From NCBI GenBank assembly GCA_002396485.1, contig DGXZ01000054.1, forward strand, positions 37,773-53,558: 15,786 nt of DNA, read 5' to 3'. Below, in pieces: positions 15,772-15,786 of the stretch. A model generated the notes under the pieces. That model ran no database searches. It was not told where the DNA came from and saw only the letters and a program-made list of their open reading frames with translations. The translations under genes were made by a program, and so were the position numbers. Numbering within the stretch: position 1 is the first letter of the stretch; the number at the start of each line of letters is the position of its first letter. This stretch comes from Spartobacteria bacterium UBA5019 (GTDB taxonomy: Bacteria > Verrucomicrobiota > Verrucomicrobiia > Chthoniobacterales > Terrimicrobiaceae).

Positions 15772-15786
15772 AACCGGACACTAGTG
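15772..15786 (-). repeat. Right terminal inverted repeat of the IS
   Basis: The last 15 bases of the window form the mirror of 14471-14485 with one mismatch. The outermost eight bases, CACTAGTG, are themselves palindromic. Confidence 0.8.

Larger units (their letters stand above)
14471..15786 (-). mobile_element. IS4-family-like insertion sequence, about 1.3 kb
   Basis: The element is bounded by imperfect 15-bp inverted repeats (14471-14485 and 15772-15786) and contains one transposase gene on the minus strand. Its length fits the 1.3-1.6 kb usual for IS4 relatives. It splits the glycosyltransferase gene. The window ends on its last inverted-repeat base, so a target duplication cannot be tested. 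Local GC (about 48% over 14641-14700 by hand count) is below that of the chromosomal genes, consistent with recent arrival. Confidence 0.88.

Noticed and set aside
1..15786. tRNA, rRNA or CRISPR features
   Set aside because: I saw no tRNA-like cloverleaf, rRNA segment or regularly spaced repeat array on either strand.

Overview
The window looks like a chromosomal segment of a Gram-negative bacterium, most plausibly a Verrucomicrobiota member or a relative. The basis is a TolC-type outer membrane protein, a lipoprotein, a PEP-CTERM protein and a long exosortase carrying an EpsI-like C-terminal domain. Further support is moderately high GC, dispersed intergenic repeats and the scarcity of Shine-Dalgarno sites before most genes. 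The phylum is inferred from gene style, because no rRNA or other marker gene is present.

Positions 1-6587 (+ strand) hold a tightly packed envelope cluster. It contains the 3' end of an unknown gene, a small lipoprotein overlapping it by one base, a TolC-family protein with a very proline-rich N-terminus, and an exported protein of unknown family with a possible lysozyme-like core. A complete PolX-type DNA polymerase/PHP phosphoesterase overlaps that gene by 4 bases. Last comes a secreted LysM protein whose C-terminus looks like an L,D-transpeptidase domain that has lost its catalytic Cys and His.

Positions 6588-12639 (+ strand) hold an exosortase locus. A PEP-CTERM protein with a 9-G tract is followed by a clear intrinsic terminator. 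Then come a membrane-anchored repeat protein, an exosortase with an intact Cys/Arg/His triad fused to an EpsI-like region, and an exported NodB-family polysaccharide deacetylase. The inferred scheme is that the exosortase processes the neighbouring PEP-CTERM protein at the inner membrane, the TPR-like protein assists, and the deacetylase modifies an exported or wall glycan. Two copies of an ~87-bp repeat with a conserved hairpin flank the exosortase gene, and a heptad ACTTAAA repeat lies just before its start.

Positions 12640-12996 are non-coding. On the minus strand at 12997-14470 is a PMT/ArnT-like (GT39/GT83-type) glycosyltransferase cut off at its N-terminal side by an insertion sequence at 14471-15786. 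This IS4-family-like element has a complete DDE transposase, 15-bp inverted repeats and a recognisable promoter. The window stops exactly at its outer end, so the target duplication and the rest of the glycosyltransferase gene cannot be seen.
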